Positions 50,901 to 59,800 of a DNA stretch of 64,000 nucleotides are shown in pieces. The notes under the pieces are model-generated. The model ran no database searches. It was not told where the DNA came from and saw only the letters and a list, made by a program, of their open reading frames with translations. Made by a program: the position numbers and the translations under genes. The stretch lies in assembly GCF_014201615.1 (NCBI RefSeq), contig NZ_JACHEU010000001.1, positions 2,065,631 through 2,129,630 on the forward strand. The letters are read 5' to 3'. Origin of the DNA: Aquamicrobium lusatiense. Lineage in GTDB: Bacteria; Pseudomonadota; Alphaproteobacteria; Rhizobiales; Rhizobiaceae. Positions within the stretch are counted from its first letter, which is position 1. Every line of letters starts with the position of its first letter.

Positions 50901-50992
50901 ACGTGCTGCTCGCTGAGCGGTCCGTTGCTCGCGCTGCACGATACTTGGCCCTGCGAAGTCGACGGGCGGCCCGAGGAAGTAGCAGCAGATGA
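47981..50992 (+). CDS. Large protein of unknown function in the defence operon
   Basis: A soluble protein of about 1003 residues from ATG 47981 (MLETHNRLDERYRTLRD). The frame is open back to 47849, but that extension is Arg-rich and not protein-like. No known domain is recognised. The first third is helical. Residues from about 430 to 640 look beta-rich, with repeated strand-turn patterns (VPVFVVGDQRTVVPRRVPPEG, VTVRVERGDHTLRVSNGSED) that suggest Ig-like or beta-sandwich units. The C-terminus is again helical. It has the size and place of a structural or substrate-recognition subunit. It overlaps the SNF2 gene by 4 bp. Confidence 0.75.
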   Translation: MLETHNRLDERYRTLRDSRTGPVFFLEHGLSEDEVTDVFANVSHVLSTHPIESGWWRTNCLPLLVAATEVGYRYRGSGTDFWPVFEAKLGLRISAPDRHHIRDLFASAAKTYRGAQPPATPWADAFRFIAWPITHALVPLEFHRPLALTLANLRVNVGELDDDGLHRAIRIVASNSSARFATLLEDATLVVAVTRRLLGDDSAELCPQTMERIATDLASDQIARRAVAVARRRQRTVAQRKTPAASSWLQLPSIAGSLTIRRQDSSMTLQAAFPQVEADLQGKLRRALRRRRYAARLWGVSGPVPSEQLLSGLPFTLKLTSVPSEVAELFPDLGQVEIDQELRDVLATFELNIACPLLFAVDSDEEIGRRVHGPSISGHRKYWLLSPSGEGPSGFAALRDVGPYDCYLLDPAEEIARKVLRELGFHVHFGISVEFAGRPPLERDAPVPVFVVGDQRTVVPRRVPPEGLSVQLDDEQVHLSSDDVVTVRVERGDHTLRVSNGSEDRDYTFRGTLAPRSVPPTICSIEPRFGDLTVQAFLRGALEFAVESFAPLDGLELTVEIDASGRRLFATAPLGPLPCSVSSEQEPFATLLDDETRGLLARSPSLKLRLSVGNLCSHYMMLEQRVRPCWWQRTDDGTIALTSEVGMLPFGWVLATTPAAPPAPELDDSHEEARLLAPIGLDVSEHGGVAEFTTLCIAPSHARLGLPAIKKPILTRRRYAGNGALGLEDMVESYLRWSLAESTTFIAEIWRRQIAAVLDGWLTEICCGEEWVRREAALGDVDPWEELARDCDETGFGRDSYVELSREDEVEVTRIAIREIRSEFPDLWARVGPLCALSQEDYEALDLACARAYTELADKYRNKGKEDFATGIAEGDPGAAPDDWDSVLRRVKSTAELQPLAEMLLPSDTAHGLMTLEPSMMTLDELTEELTAWARSARRALSGSVPPSDTLKVILALWAEPEAAASLDWRRALDVLLAERSVARAARYLALRSRRAARGSSSR

Positions 50993-53900
50993 GAAACATT
51001 TACGTCGACCTGTGTCTACAAATTCAAGCCGTCCGGCGCGATTTCGAACGCATCCGGACGCCGCTTGCTCCCGCAGTCGGCATAGCTGCATCGCTCTACA
51101 CACATCAGGTCGCGAACGTGCATAGGGTGCTGACGGACGTAAGGGTTAGGCATCTGCTTGCCGATGAGGTTGGGCTCGGCAAGACCGTCCAAGCTCTGAT
51201 GGTGCTGAACGCGCTTCGGAGCCAGAGGGCTGACCTGCAAGTACTGATCATGGTGCCCGATCAACTTGTCACTCAGTGGCGCGACGAGATCATGACGCGA
51301 GCTCATACCGCACCGTTCGGGGAACACGACGCAGCCGAGGGCAGGCAGTATATCCGCTTGGCTTGGGAGGAGCAGTTCGGGATGCGTGACGCCGCGGGCA
51401 ACCCGAAGTTCGCGCTCTCTGACATCGACCCCGACCGCTTCGATGTCCTCGTAGTTGATGAACTCCATCGCTTGCGCGCAGATGTCCAGGACCGGATTGT
51501 TCGCGTCGCTGCCCGCTTCGAGCACGTACTGGCGCTCACGGCGACGCCCGCCTTCCAGCACGTCAAGCGACATGCGCAGCTATTCGCGTTGCTAGAGCCG
51601 GAGCGGGCCTCGCTGGCGCGAGGAAGAATCTCCACCGGAGATCGCGGAGTTGCCGAAGGTCTGGCGGCTGGCGACGACGTCTCTAAGTGGCCCGAATGGG
51701 CTGCGGCCGCCGTGGTCAATGAGTTTATCGAGGCTGATCGCACCGCGGCGTCCGCCTCAGTGCATTCCAGCCTTTGCACTGCGGCGCTAGCTCATTGCGC
51801 GTACCGTAGGGTCATTCGAACGAGACGGGTGGATTACAGCGGCGTGCTCCCTCGCCGCTGTCACCGGCCGCTTGTCGTCGAGCCTCTCGGCGCGGAAGTT
51901 GAGCGACAGTCCTTGATGTGGCAGTACTTCGAACACCTCGGCGATCTGAGCCGGGAATTCGATTCAGTACGTCTCGCGAAACGTGTTGTCCTCAGCCCAC
52001 CGTCGCTCGAGCAGCGCGTAGACTTCCTCCGGCGAAGAGGGCACGAGCGCGCTGGCCTGCTTGAGCGCGTCAAACCGCTCGTTCACCGCAGCCAAGGTGA
52101 CTCCCGCGCCGATGCCCTCATCGATCTTCTGGCGGAAATCTGGACCGAGGACCCAACTGAACGCGTACTCGTAGCAGCGCAGGACAACCTGACAGTCGAT
52201 TATCTCTTTGATCTCGTCCAGGCGCGACTCTCGGTCGTTGGTCCACTCTCCCAGCGAGTCCCGCTGGTTGCAGCTCGGGTTCGCCAAGGGATGATGACGG
52301 GGGCGGTCGAGGATCTCGGTGGATTTGGCAACGAGACAAACGAGAACCTTGAGGCCTTTCAACGCGGCGACGCGCAGGTATTGTTCGCGCCAGAGGCCGT
52401 GCAAGTCGGCCTGAATCTCCAATGCGCACGCGTTCTGGTTCTTTACAGTGTCCCGTGGCGCCCCGAGGAAGTTGAGCAGTGGATCGGCAGGCTCGACAGG
52501 ATCGGCAACGTCGCCGCCTTCTCGAACGAGGGCGGTGCAAAGACGATCGACGTGTACACCATTGCTCAGCGTGGCCTCGTCGATGAGAAGGTCGTCACTG
52601 TTCTCCAGCGCTTCCATGTCTTTGAGAGAAGTGTGAACCTCGACGGAGACCACCTCGACGAGCTAGCGAGCCTCATTGAAGACGCCGCGTTACGCCCAAA
52701 ACGGATCGACTGGCGAGAACTAGCGGACACTACGGAGGAGATGGCGGCCGAAGACGAGGTACAGGAACTCGCCTCTGCTCTGCGCAAGCACCTCCCTTGG
52801 ACAGTCGACTTAGCCACCGCTGAGCGCCAGTGGCTGGATTCAATACCTCCCGCTCCTCCTGTCCTCAAAGCTCTTCCCGAGCACTCGGCGTTAGGCCCCC
52901 GAGCGTGGGATCGGGCGCTCGAGGGGATGCTAAGTTTGCTTGACTATGCTGCCGACTACCACATCCGCTGGAACACAGACCCGGAGACAGGTGGCCGTTT
53001 TCGGACGCTGTGGTATCAGTTCGGTGAGAAGGGGATGTACGGTCGGCGAGAGGTCCGGTCGAAGGTGGTTTTCTCGTTCGGCGCGGATCCATCGCACGAG
53101 CGCAGCCCACGACACGCGTACGCATTCATAACTCGTCGCGGTGACATCGGGACTCCCCCTCGGCGGAGCGTCACCATGGTGCTGGACGGTGACCATGTCC
53201 GACGGACTCTTCGGTTCCTCAACTTTGGCGATGCGCTCCACGATGAACTAATTGACGGCTGGTTACCGCAACGTAATGGCCTATTGAAGCTGAGCGTCAC
53301 GTTCTTCGACGATCACAGCGTTTGGCAGTACCGGGCGCCCGGTCTGTACCTTCTTAGGCTGTCCGTCATTGATCCGGCGGATGCACTCATGGCACGAGGC
53401 TTGGAGGAGAGGACACTCGGAGCCGTGGTCCAAGCCGCAACTCTCAGTGAAATTGATCGACTTCCCGATCTGTTGCGTCCTTTTAGGAAAGTTATGCGTT
53501 GCGCGATGGAAGCTGACGTTCGTTGGCTCCGCGCACAGTTCACCGCGTGCATGACCCTCGATTTACGAAGACAGGAGCACGGAAATTGGGTCCAGGTCGA
53601 AGCCGAGGAGGCTGCGGCGCTCTTCAACCCTATGGCACATGAGCGCAATGGCGTCCCGAGGGCAAGCGACCTGCGCAAAGACGGGGCGGACATCGCCTCC
53701 GCTGAGGCGGAACTGTCTAGTCAGCGGCAGGCTGACGCGACGGCCGCACGCTCAGCGTGGAGCCATCGCTTTTCTAACTTTGGGGAGTCGCTCACGGCTC
53801 GCTTGGTGGTCGTCGAAGAGGAAGGCCACGATGCGGTCGCAATTGCCACTGAGGAACTGCGTCGGGCTGAGGCGGCTCTTGAGTTGGCACGGGAGCGAGG

Positions 53901-54081
53901 CAATCGAGCACAGATCACGCGTGCGGAGAATGCTCGTAATGCCGCTGGGGACACTCTGGGCATGACCCGGGCGTTTTGGGACGAGCGCACTCGCTGGCTT
54001 CGGGAGTGCAAGGAGGAGGTTCGCACGGTCCTCCCTCGAGAAAAGCTGACAGCAATAATTCAAACTCGAAAAGTCTCCTAG
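50989..54081 (+). CDS. SNF2-type (SF2) helicase, DrmD-like
   Basis: A 1030-residue SWI2/SNF2-family ATPase. The Q-region LYTHQVANVHRVL and Walker A LLADEVGLGKTVQAL (58-70) are followed by motif II VLVVDELHRLRADV, motif III LALTATPA, motif V VLFAPEAVQVGLNLQCARVLV and motif VI EEVEQWIGRLDRIG. The long C-terminal region ends in a coiled coil (TEELRRAEAALELARERG...). Such ATPases translocate on dsDNA; DrmD of DISARM is of this kind. It is the last gene of the left operon and overlaps the previous one (ATGA). Confidence 0.85.
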   Translation: MRNIYVDLCLQIQAVRRDFERIRTPLAPAVGIAASLYTHQVANVHRVLTDVRVRHLLADEVGLGKTVQALMVLNALRSQRADLQVLIMVPDQLVTQWRDEIMTRAHTAPFGEHDAAEGRQYIRLAWEEQFGMRDAAGNPKFALSDIDPDRFDVLVVDELHRLRADVQDRIVRVAARFEHVLALTATPAFQHVKRHAQLFALLEPERASLARGRISTGDRGVAEGLAAGDDVSKWPEWAAAAVVNEFIEADRTAASASVHSSLCTAALAHCAYRRVIRTRRVDYSGVLPRRCHRPLVVEPLGAEVERQSLMWQYFEHLGDLSREFDSVRLAKRVVLSPPSLEQRVDFLRRRGHERAGLLERVKPLVHRSQGDSRADALIDLLAEIWTEDPTERVLVAAQDNLTVDYLFDLVQARLSVVGPLSQRVPLVAARVRQGMMTGAVEDLGGFGNETNENLEAFQRGDAQVLFAPEAVQVGLNLQCARVLVLYSVPWRPEEVEQWIGRLDRIGNVAAFSNEGGAKTIDVYTIAQRGLVDEKVVTVLQRFHVFERSVNLDGDHLDELASLIEDAALRPKRIDWRELADTTEEMAAEDEVQELASALRKHLPWTVDLATAERQWLDSIPPAPPVLKALPEHSALGPRAWDRALEGMLSLLDYAADYHIRWNTDPETGGRFRTLWYQFGEKGMYGRREVRSKVVFSFGADPSHERSPRHAYAFITRRGDIGTPPRRSVTMVLDGDHVRRTLRFLNFGDALHDELIDGWLPQRNGLLKLSVTFFDDHSVWQYRAPGLYLLRLSVIDPADALMARGLEERTLGAVVQAATLSEIDRLPDLLRPFRKVMRCAMEADVRWLRAQFTACMTLDLRRQEHGNWVQVEAEEAAALFNPMAHERNGVPRASDLRKDGADIASAEAELSSQRQADATAARSAWSHRFSNFGESLTARLVVVEEEGHDAVAIATEELRRAEAALELARERGNRAQITRAENARNAAGDTLGMTRAFWDERTRWLRECKEEVRTVLPREKLTAIIQTRKVS

Positions 54082-54097
54082 CCGTGGGAGCGTTGGC

Positions 54098-55108
54098 CTA
54101 GGTTAGCAGTCGCCACAGGTCGGGGCCCTTCGGGCTCACATCCCATGCCCATGCGCCGCTAGGACTTCCAAGGATATCCATGGCCGCGCGCAACTGAACC
54201 GGCGCCGGGAACGTTAACTGGATCCTGAGCCCGTCTGCACGCACGACCTCCTCGGCGCCGACACGCCTCCCACGCGCGAGCACAGCCCATCGCCACTCAT
54301 CCTCGTCGTAGAGGTCAAGCGCCCGCTGACCGTCTCCAGCCACGGCGACGATGCATGGGTGCCAGTGAGTGTCTCCGTAGCCGCGGCGATAGGCACACCA
54401 CAGCCCCTCTCCCGGATCTGTCGTCCACCTACCCTCAGGCTGCGCCGAGTTGTGACGGCCGAAGAAATCTCCTGGACGCCCCCCTAGAAAACGCACCTCA
54501 GCGTCAGCACTGACCGTCAGTCCTTCCTCGGTCAGTGCCTCCTCAAGTAAGTCCCAGAATCGGCCGAGCGTGACCGCGTCGCTCCTCGCAGGCTGCCGCA
54601 TTCGCCTACTTGCGTGACGAAGGTAGCCTGGAGGCACCAACCACTCCGAGAGCGATACCTCCTGCACCCCAGCAAGTTCCAAAATAGCGACTTCGTCGTC
54701 AGTGCCGACACGAAGTCTGCGAACTATGTCGTGGTTGTCGCTGTCCACCAGCGAGAGTCCATCGGGGGGCTCCGACACTCCCAGAAAAGCGGAGACACCC
54801 TCACCCACTGAGATCCACCTCGGTGTAGTCGGCGCCAAATAGAGTTCGTGCCCAACGTAAACCTCTTCGCATTCGCCTATATCGACAAGCCGCCGTAGGA
54901 CGCGTGGGATATCGCTAACGTCTTCAACGCCGCTGGCCCGGAACTCGGCGCGTGCGTGCTTGACAACATCTCGCTTGGGACTCAGCCCCCAGCGGCTCAG
55001 CGGCGCGCGCACAATATTTGCGATTGCACGTTCGCTCGGCCTCCCCTCGGCATCGAGGTAGCCAAACTGGGTGCTGAGTTGGGCACGAGACTGCGTTCGA
55101 AGTCTCAT
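54098..55108 (-). CDS. Unknown protein, last gene of the right defence operon
   Basis: A soluble protein of 336 residues without a recognised domain. ATG 55108 (MRLRTQSRAQL) lies 2 bp after the NERD-helicase stop. A longer start at 55156 would overlap that gene. The N-terminal 90 residues look like winged-helix DNA-binding material (PLSRWGLSPKRDVVKHARAEF, DIPRVLRRLVDIGECEEVYV). The rest is mixed alpha/beta with several Trp. It ends 16 bp from the SNF2 gene stop on the other strand. Confidence 0.75.
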   Translation of the reverse strand: MRLRTQSRAQLSTQFGYLDAEGRPSERAIANIVRAPLSRWGLSPKRDVVKHARAEFRASGVEDVSDIPRVLRRLVDIGECEEVYVGHELYLAPTTPRWISVGEGVSAFLGVSEPPDGLSLVDSDNHDIVRRLRVGTDDEVAILELAGVQEVSLSEWLVPPGYLRHASRRMRQPARSDAVTLGRFWDLLEEALTEEGLTVSADAEVRFLGGRPGDFFGRHNSAQPEGRWTTDPGEGLWCAYRRGYGDTHWHPCIVAVAGDGQRALDLYDEDEWRWAVLARGRRVGAEEVVRADGLRIQLTFPAPVQLRAAMDILGSPSGAWAWDVSPKGPDLWRLLT

Positions 55109-55110
55109 GC

Positions 55111-56841
55111 CTACGCCTCGGAAACTGATTGGGCCGCTGTTATAACCTCGCGACACTGGTCCCCATGCACGACCGCGATCAGCAGCACCTTAGCGCGTGT
55201 GCACGCGACGTAGAGGTCCTCCCTTCGGAACAGTCGGCCAAAACCGTCGAGATCATACAGCACGACCACCTCGGCCTCGAGTCCCTTGAATGAGCGGGCC
55301 GTGGTTACGAGTATACCCCCACCGTCGCGCCACTCCTCCGCTGACATAACTAGAGGTACGCCATCAATGTCCGTCAGGTCTGACAGACTACCGTTCTCCT
55401 TGGCTGCAGGTCCTATCACCGCGATCTGTCTAGGCGCCACGTCCTCCCGCTGCAACAACGACCGTAGTTCCTGAATTACCAACCCCTTTTGCTGCCTAGA
55501 GGAATTGGCGCGGAGCACTCGCAGAGCACTCCCCTGGGGTGCACGCGGGAATATGTGACACTCTAGATTGAGAACCGAGGCGCTCGCCAAGGCGATCCGC
55601 CTTGTATTTCGGCAGTTGATCGTCAACTTGAAGCGCGCTGCAAATTCGACATCAGGCCACTGCACTTCACCGCGAAGCGACTGATTGGGATCTATGAAGG
55701 CATAAAGGGGGCCATCTGCCTCCGACAGAAGCGACTGTGTCAGCGTGTACCACCAGCCCAACGAGAAGTCTTGCGCCTCGTCCACGACAATGGCGTCGAA
55801 GTGGATCTCGCGACCCTCCATGGCGAGATCGACAATGGCCTGCTCCATGAGGTCAGGGACTTCGTCGTTCCAGAATGCCTCCGTTCGAGCGCCACCAGCC
55901 GCAGGGCGGAAATCTAAGCCCGCCTCAGTTGCAAGTTCCGCGGCGAGACCATGGAAATGCTTGACCGTCAGCAAATCGCGGAAGTCGGCCGTACTCGGAT
56001 CTTCCTGCACCTGTCGCCGAATCCAGGCCGCGAGTTCCTTGTTGAAGCAGACGAACAGGGTCTTCATACCCTCGCGCGCGAAAGCTAGCGCCCGATGTAT
56101 CGCGAGGAACGTCTTACCAGACCCAGCCACTCCCTCAACCAGCACCCGGTCTTGGACGTAGAGACCGGTGAACACTTGGGCCTGTGTCTCGGTAAGTTCG
56201 AGCAACTGGTTGGCCACCAGTTCAATATCCGGGCCTACGGGCCTGAAGACCCTGAACTTGGGCATCAGGCAGTCGTTCACCAGCATCGTGTATCGATCGC
56301 GAGGAAGCAATCGCGGTTCATCGGTCCAAGCCGCGAATGCAGTCTCGATTGCCTGTGCCATGAAGGGGAGATTGCGCCGAGAGATCACGATGGCCTTGTC
56401 GGCGTGAGGTGGCGGCAAACCCTCGTAGTCTAGGTGTGGGAAGACAACCGCATAACCATGTACGAGGTCCTGCTTTCGGATCCGTTCTCCCGATCGCTCT
56501 CGTACGATTTCCAAAAGCGCGTGCATGTTGCGCTGCGCCTGCCTAAACGGGTCTTGGAACTCGTCCGGCCCGGTCTTTGTGTCGCGGAACCATCGGTAGC
56601 CATCGTAGCGGATCGTATCCCCTCCCTTGACCTCGAGGATGAGAAGACCGCGGGAAGGGTGGAGCACGACAAAATCCGCTTCGCCTTCGGCAAGAGCCTT
56701 GCTGCGCCACGGGCGAAGCCACGGATAGGAATGTAGAACGATATAATCGTCGCCCAACTGGTCGCGTAGCGCGACATATACAGGTTCCTCGGAGGCGTGC
56801 TGGAGTTGGGAAGGATCAACGTCGGGCAGCATCCGGGCCAT
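55111..56841 (-). CDS. NERD nuclease / UvrD-like SF1 helicase fusion
   Basis: A 576-residue protein. The N-terminal NERD domain is a PD-(D/E)xK-type nuclease fold with Asp56 and the catalytic E-x-K in EGEADFVVLHPSRGLLILEVKGG (about 52-74). A UvrD/Rep-like SF1 helicase follows, with Walker A VEGVAGSGKTFLAIH, motif II IVVDEAQDFS, motif IV TINCRNTRRIA, and the C-terminal ARSFKGLEAEVVVLYD and LYVACTRAKVLL. It may unwind and cut invading DNA. Its ATG overlaps the stop of the DUF1998 helicase by 1 bp (TAATG), so the two are coupled. Confidence 0.88.
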   Translation of the reverse strand: MARMLPDVDPSQLQHASEEPVYVALRDQLGDDYIVLHSYPWLRPWRSKALAEGEADFVVLHPSRGLLILEVKGGDTIRYDGYRWFRDTKTGPDEFQDPFRQAQRNMHALLEIVRERSGERIRKQDLVHGYAVVFPHLDYEGLPPPHADKAIVISRRNLPFMAQAIETAFAAWTDEPRLLPRDRYTMLVNDCLMPKFRVFRPVGPDIELVANQLLELTETQAQVFTGLYVQDRVLVEGVAGSGKTFLAIHRALAFAREGMKTLFVCFNKELAAWIRRQVQEDPSTADFRDLLTVKHFHGLAAELATEAGLDFRPAAGGARTEAFWNDEVPDLMEQAIVDLAMEGREIHFDAIVVDEAQDFSLGWWYTLTQSLLSEADGPLYAFIDPNQSLRGEVQWPDVEFAARFKLTINCRNTRRIALASASVLNLECHIFPRAPQGSALRVLRANSSRQQKGLVIQELRSLLQREDVAPRQIAVIGPAAKENGSLSDLTDIDGVPLVMSAEEWRDGGGILVTTARSFKGLEAEVVVLYDLDGFGRLFRREDLYVACTRAKVLLIAVVHGDQCREVITAAQSVSEA

Positions 56842-59800
56842 TACGCCTCTCCCAACTTGTGGAGGACACCGTTTACGAACACGCCAAACGCTCTCCCTAG
56901 GACGCTCACGTCCTGGGCCCGCGGCGTCTCCGAGCGGGGCGCGACATGGGATAGATACAGGACACTCACCTTGTCCTTCCGGAGGCGCGGCAAGCCAAAG
57001 GTCCAGCGGTCGTTTGTGGCGTTGAAGGCCCCAGCCTTGCTGACAAGCAAGCGAGGCGTGTGGTCTTTGTTGCCGACTACGAAGTCATCCTGATGCGTCG
57101 GTGTGAAGACCACCCAAGCCCCCGCGGCGAACTCACTATTTCCCATTCGCTCCAGCGTGGGGCGTGCTAGCTGAACGATGAACGATCCCGATGGGGCACC
57201 GCCAACCGCCACCCTAGCGAGCGGCTCTGGCTGCTCGTCGGTAGCGAGAGAGGCCAAGTCGTAGACGGGGCAGCCGTCGTCTTCTGAGGGGAGAAACGCA
57301 GGTAGCGTGAATCCAGAGTTGCCGCCTGTTTTTGCCCCAGTGGCCTCCCGAACCGCTGCTGGGAGTGCTCTGTCCACGAGCAACTTATCCACTACGACGT
57401 GAGGCGCTCCGCTCGCGATGAGTGCTCTGCCGGTCGCTGAGCCGGCCGCGCCGGGCGTCATCGGATGCCCGAGCACCACGATCCGACCCGAGAGGTCCAA
57501 CAGCCTTAGTCCCCCCTCTAGCCGCTCCACTGTATGTCCCGACTCAGTCAGGTCCACCTCTAGCGCTTGAAGGAGGCGTTCTTCGTCATCGGTCCCGAGT
57601 GTAGGCGCTTCACCATGAATGACGTGGCGAATGAATGCCGCGCCCAAGTTGCGGTCGAGATACTTGTGGTCCCACTTGTTCTTGTAGCTGCGCAGGCACT
57701 CGTAGCAGGAATGCGTGCAGTCACAGGACTCCAAGCGCGTGAGGGCCTCCTCGAAGAGCCTTTTCGGATCTGCGGCCGCAGAGCGCACAAACCCGGCGCC
57801 GCCCGGTGTGAGGTCATAAAGGTATACCTCGACTTCGTTCCCCGTCCGGCCTCCGCTTGTCATCGCCACGCGGAACTCAGCGCCGATATCAGACTCTTCT
57901 ATGTCCATGATCATTGCCGCTGCGGAGGCAAGCGCCTCCGCGACGGTGGTGAGCACAATCTTGGCCACGACCGACCCCGGCGGTAGGGCGACAGCGCCGG
58001 CCAATTGAAAGCGGAATAGAGCGATGTCCGTCTCAAACTCATTGCCTAGGACCACCACCGTGGGGGTACCGTTGCAACTCGCGCCATGCGGATGATGGTC
58101 TGGGTTTGGACGAGGGTGACCGCCCCGCTGGAAGCGGCCGGCAGCCCACCCGTTCGGCTCTGCTCGACCGCACTTCGGGCAATAGAGGAAGCCCGGCTTC
58201 ATCTGATCATGGGAGCCCGTGTTCGTTAGAACGAGCCGCTGCTTGGCAGTCCAGATTTCGTAGCCTGCGCCGTTGGTTGCAATGTCCGACCTTTCGGCTG
58301 GTCCGCTGTCGGTGAAGGGCGCGCTCAGTTTCGCGCGGGTCGGCCTTGTGGGAGTGGGGCTGTCATCTAGGGGGAGCTCAGCGTCGAGGTCGACCGGATG
58401 GGCGAAGCCCGGCGGACGAAGCCAGCGCGTACCGACCCCTAGGGAACCGCCAGAACCACAGGCTGGGCAGTCTAGAACTTGGCCAACATAGTGTTCGTCG
58501 CTCCTCTGCTCGACGCGAGCGTAACCGCAGCGGTCGCACTCGAAGTAGACTTTCATGCCGAACCACGCCTGCCAGCAGTCCCGGCGGTTGAATGGCGTCC
58601 AGATGGCGAACGAGTAGTGGCGCTCACCGTTCACCCAAACCTCTCGACCTGGCGCATAGCCCGATAGCGCTTGGTTGAGACCGAGTTGCGGAGAGTACTT
58701 GAGGACTGCCTTGCGCTCGGTACTCGCGGCCGGATCAAAGACGTGAAAGGTCACCACATCAGTAGGGAACGCGTATCGTGGGAGCACCCCACGATCAAAG
58801 AGACGATCCAGCAACTTCTCCGGATCGAGCCCTCCGTCGGGCGCGTCCTCGGTCCGATCAACGTCCGCCGAGGTGTGCGCTGCTTCAGGTGCGCCGGTAT
58901 CGACCGCATCGAAGTCTACGTCGTCACCCCAGCCCATCATTAGCGTGCCACGGGCAGCTTGTGCCTCCTCCCCGCCACCTTCCGCGACGAGTTCCTCGAC
59001 GGCGGGTGAGAACTGATCCTCCACCTCCGATGCCTCCAACGGGCCGGCGCCCACCTCGCGCAGTGCGGACAGCAGCGCCAAAGGCACGTCGTCCACGAAC
59101 CCTGGTGCCGCAGCAACAACGGACGCAGGGACGATCTCCTCTAACGCACCGCGGACTCGGGCCGCCTCTCGATTGAGCCATGCCTTGAGGCCGGCGTAGG
59201 AGAACTCCATCGCATCTCCGGTCCGGAAGTCCTGCAGCATTCCGAGGCTCTCGAAGACGTTGGAACTGACGCTTTCGTCGTCGGGATCGGCGATCGCGGC
59301 CATCTGGAACATGCTCATCACGAGCGCGAAGCAGTGCCGGCGAATGATCTCAAGGTTGTCCAGGTTCAGCGTCGGGTCAGGCACTGGGCCGCTAACCATC
59401 GCTGCGGGGTGCGAGTAGAACTCCTGGTCATGGCTGTCCGCGCCGCAGTAGGTAATTACGGTCGAGAGAGCAGAGCCCCGGCGACCGGCCCGGCCGGCAC
59501 GTTGCTGGTAATTTGCCCGCCCAGGCGGCACGTTGCGCAAGGCTACAGCCGTGAGGCTGCCAATGTCGATGCCGACTTCCATCGTCGTCGTGCATGACAG
59601 AACGTCGATAGGGCCGTCGCGCCGCCCCTCCGGACCCTCAACGTCGAGATCTTGGAACCTCAGTTCATGCCATTCCGCTCGCGCCACTGCGCCGCTGTTG
59701 CTGCTGTCGTTGAGCGCAGCGGAGTGCTCGGCGGCGACGTATGGGTGGGGCGCGTAATCGGGCTCGGCCGCGAGCCTCTCCACATGTCGGCGGAAGTGCC

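Noticed and set aside
51964..52653. Minus-strand frame of 229 codons inside the SNF2 gene
   Set aside because: The SNF2 helicase motifs V and VI are encoded on the other strand across the same bases. There is no independent support.
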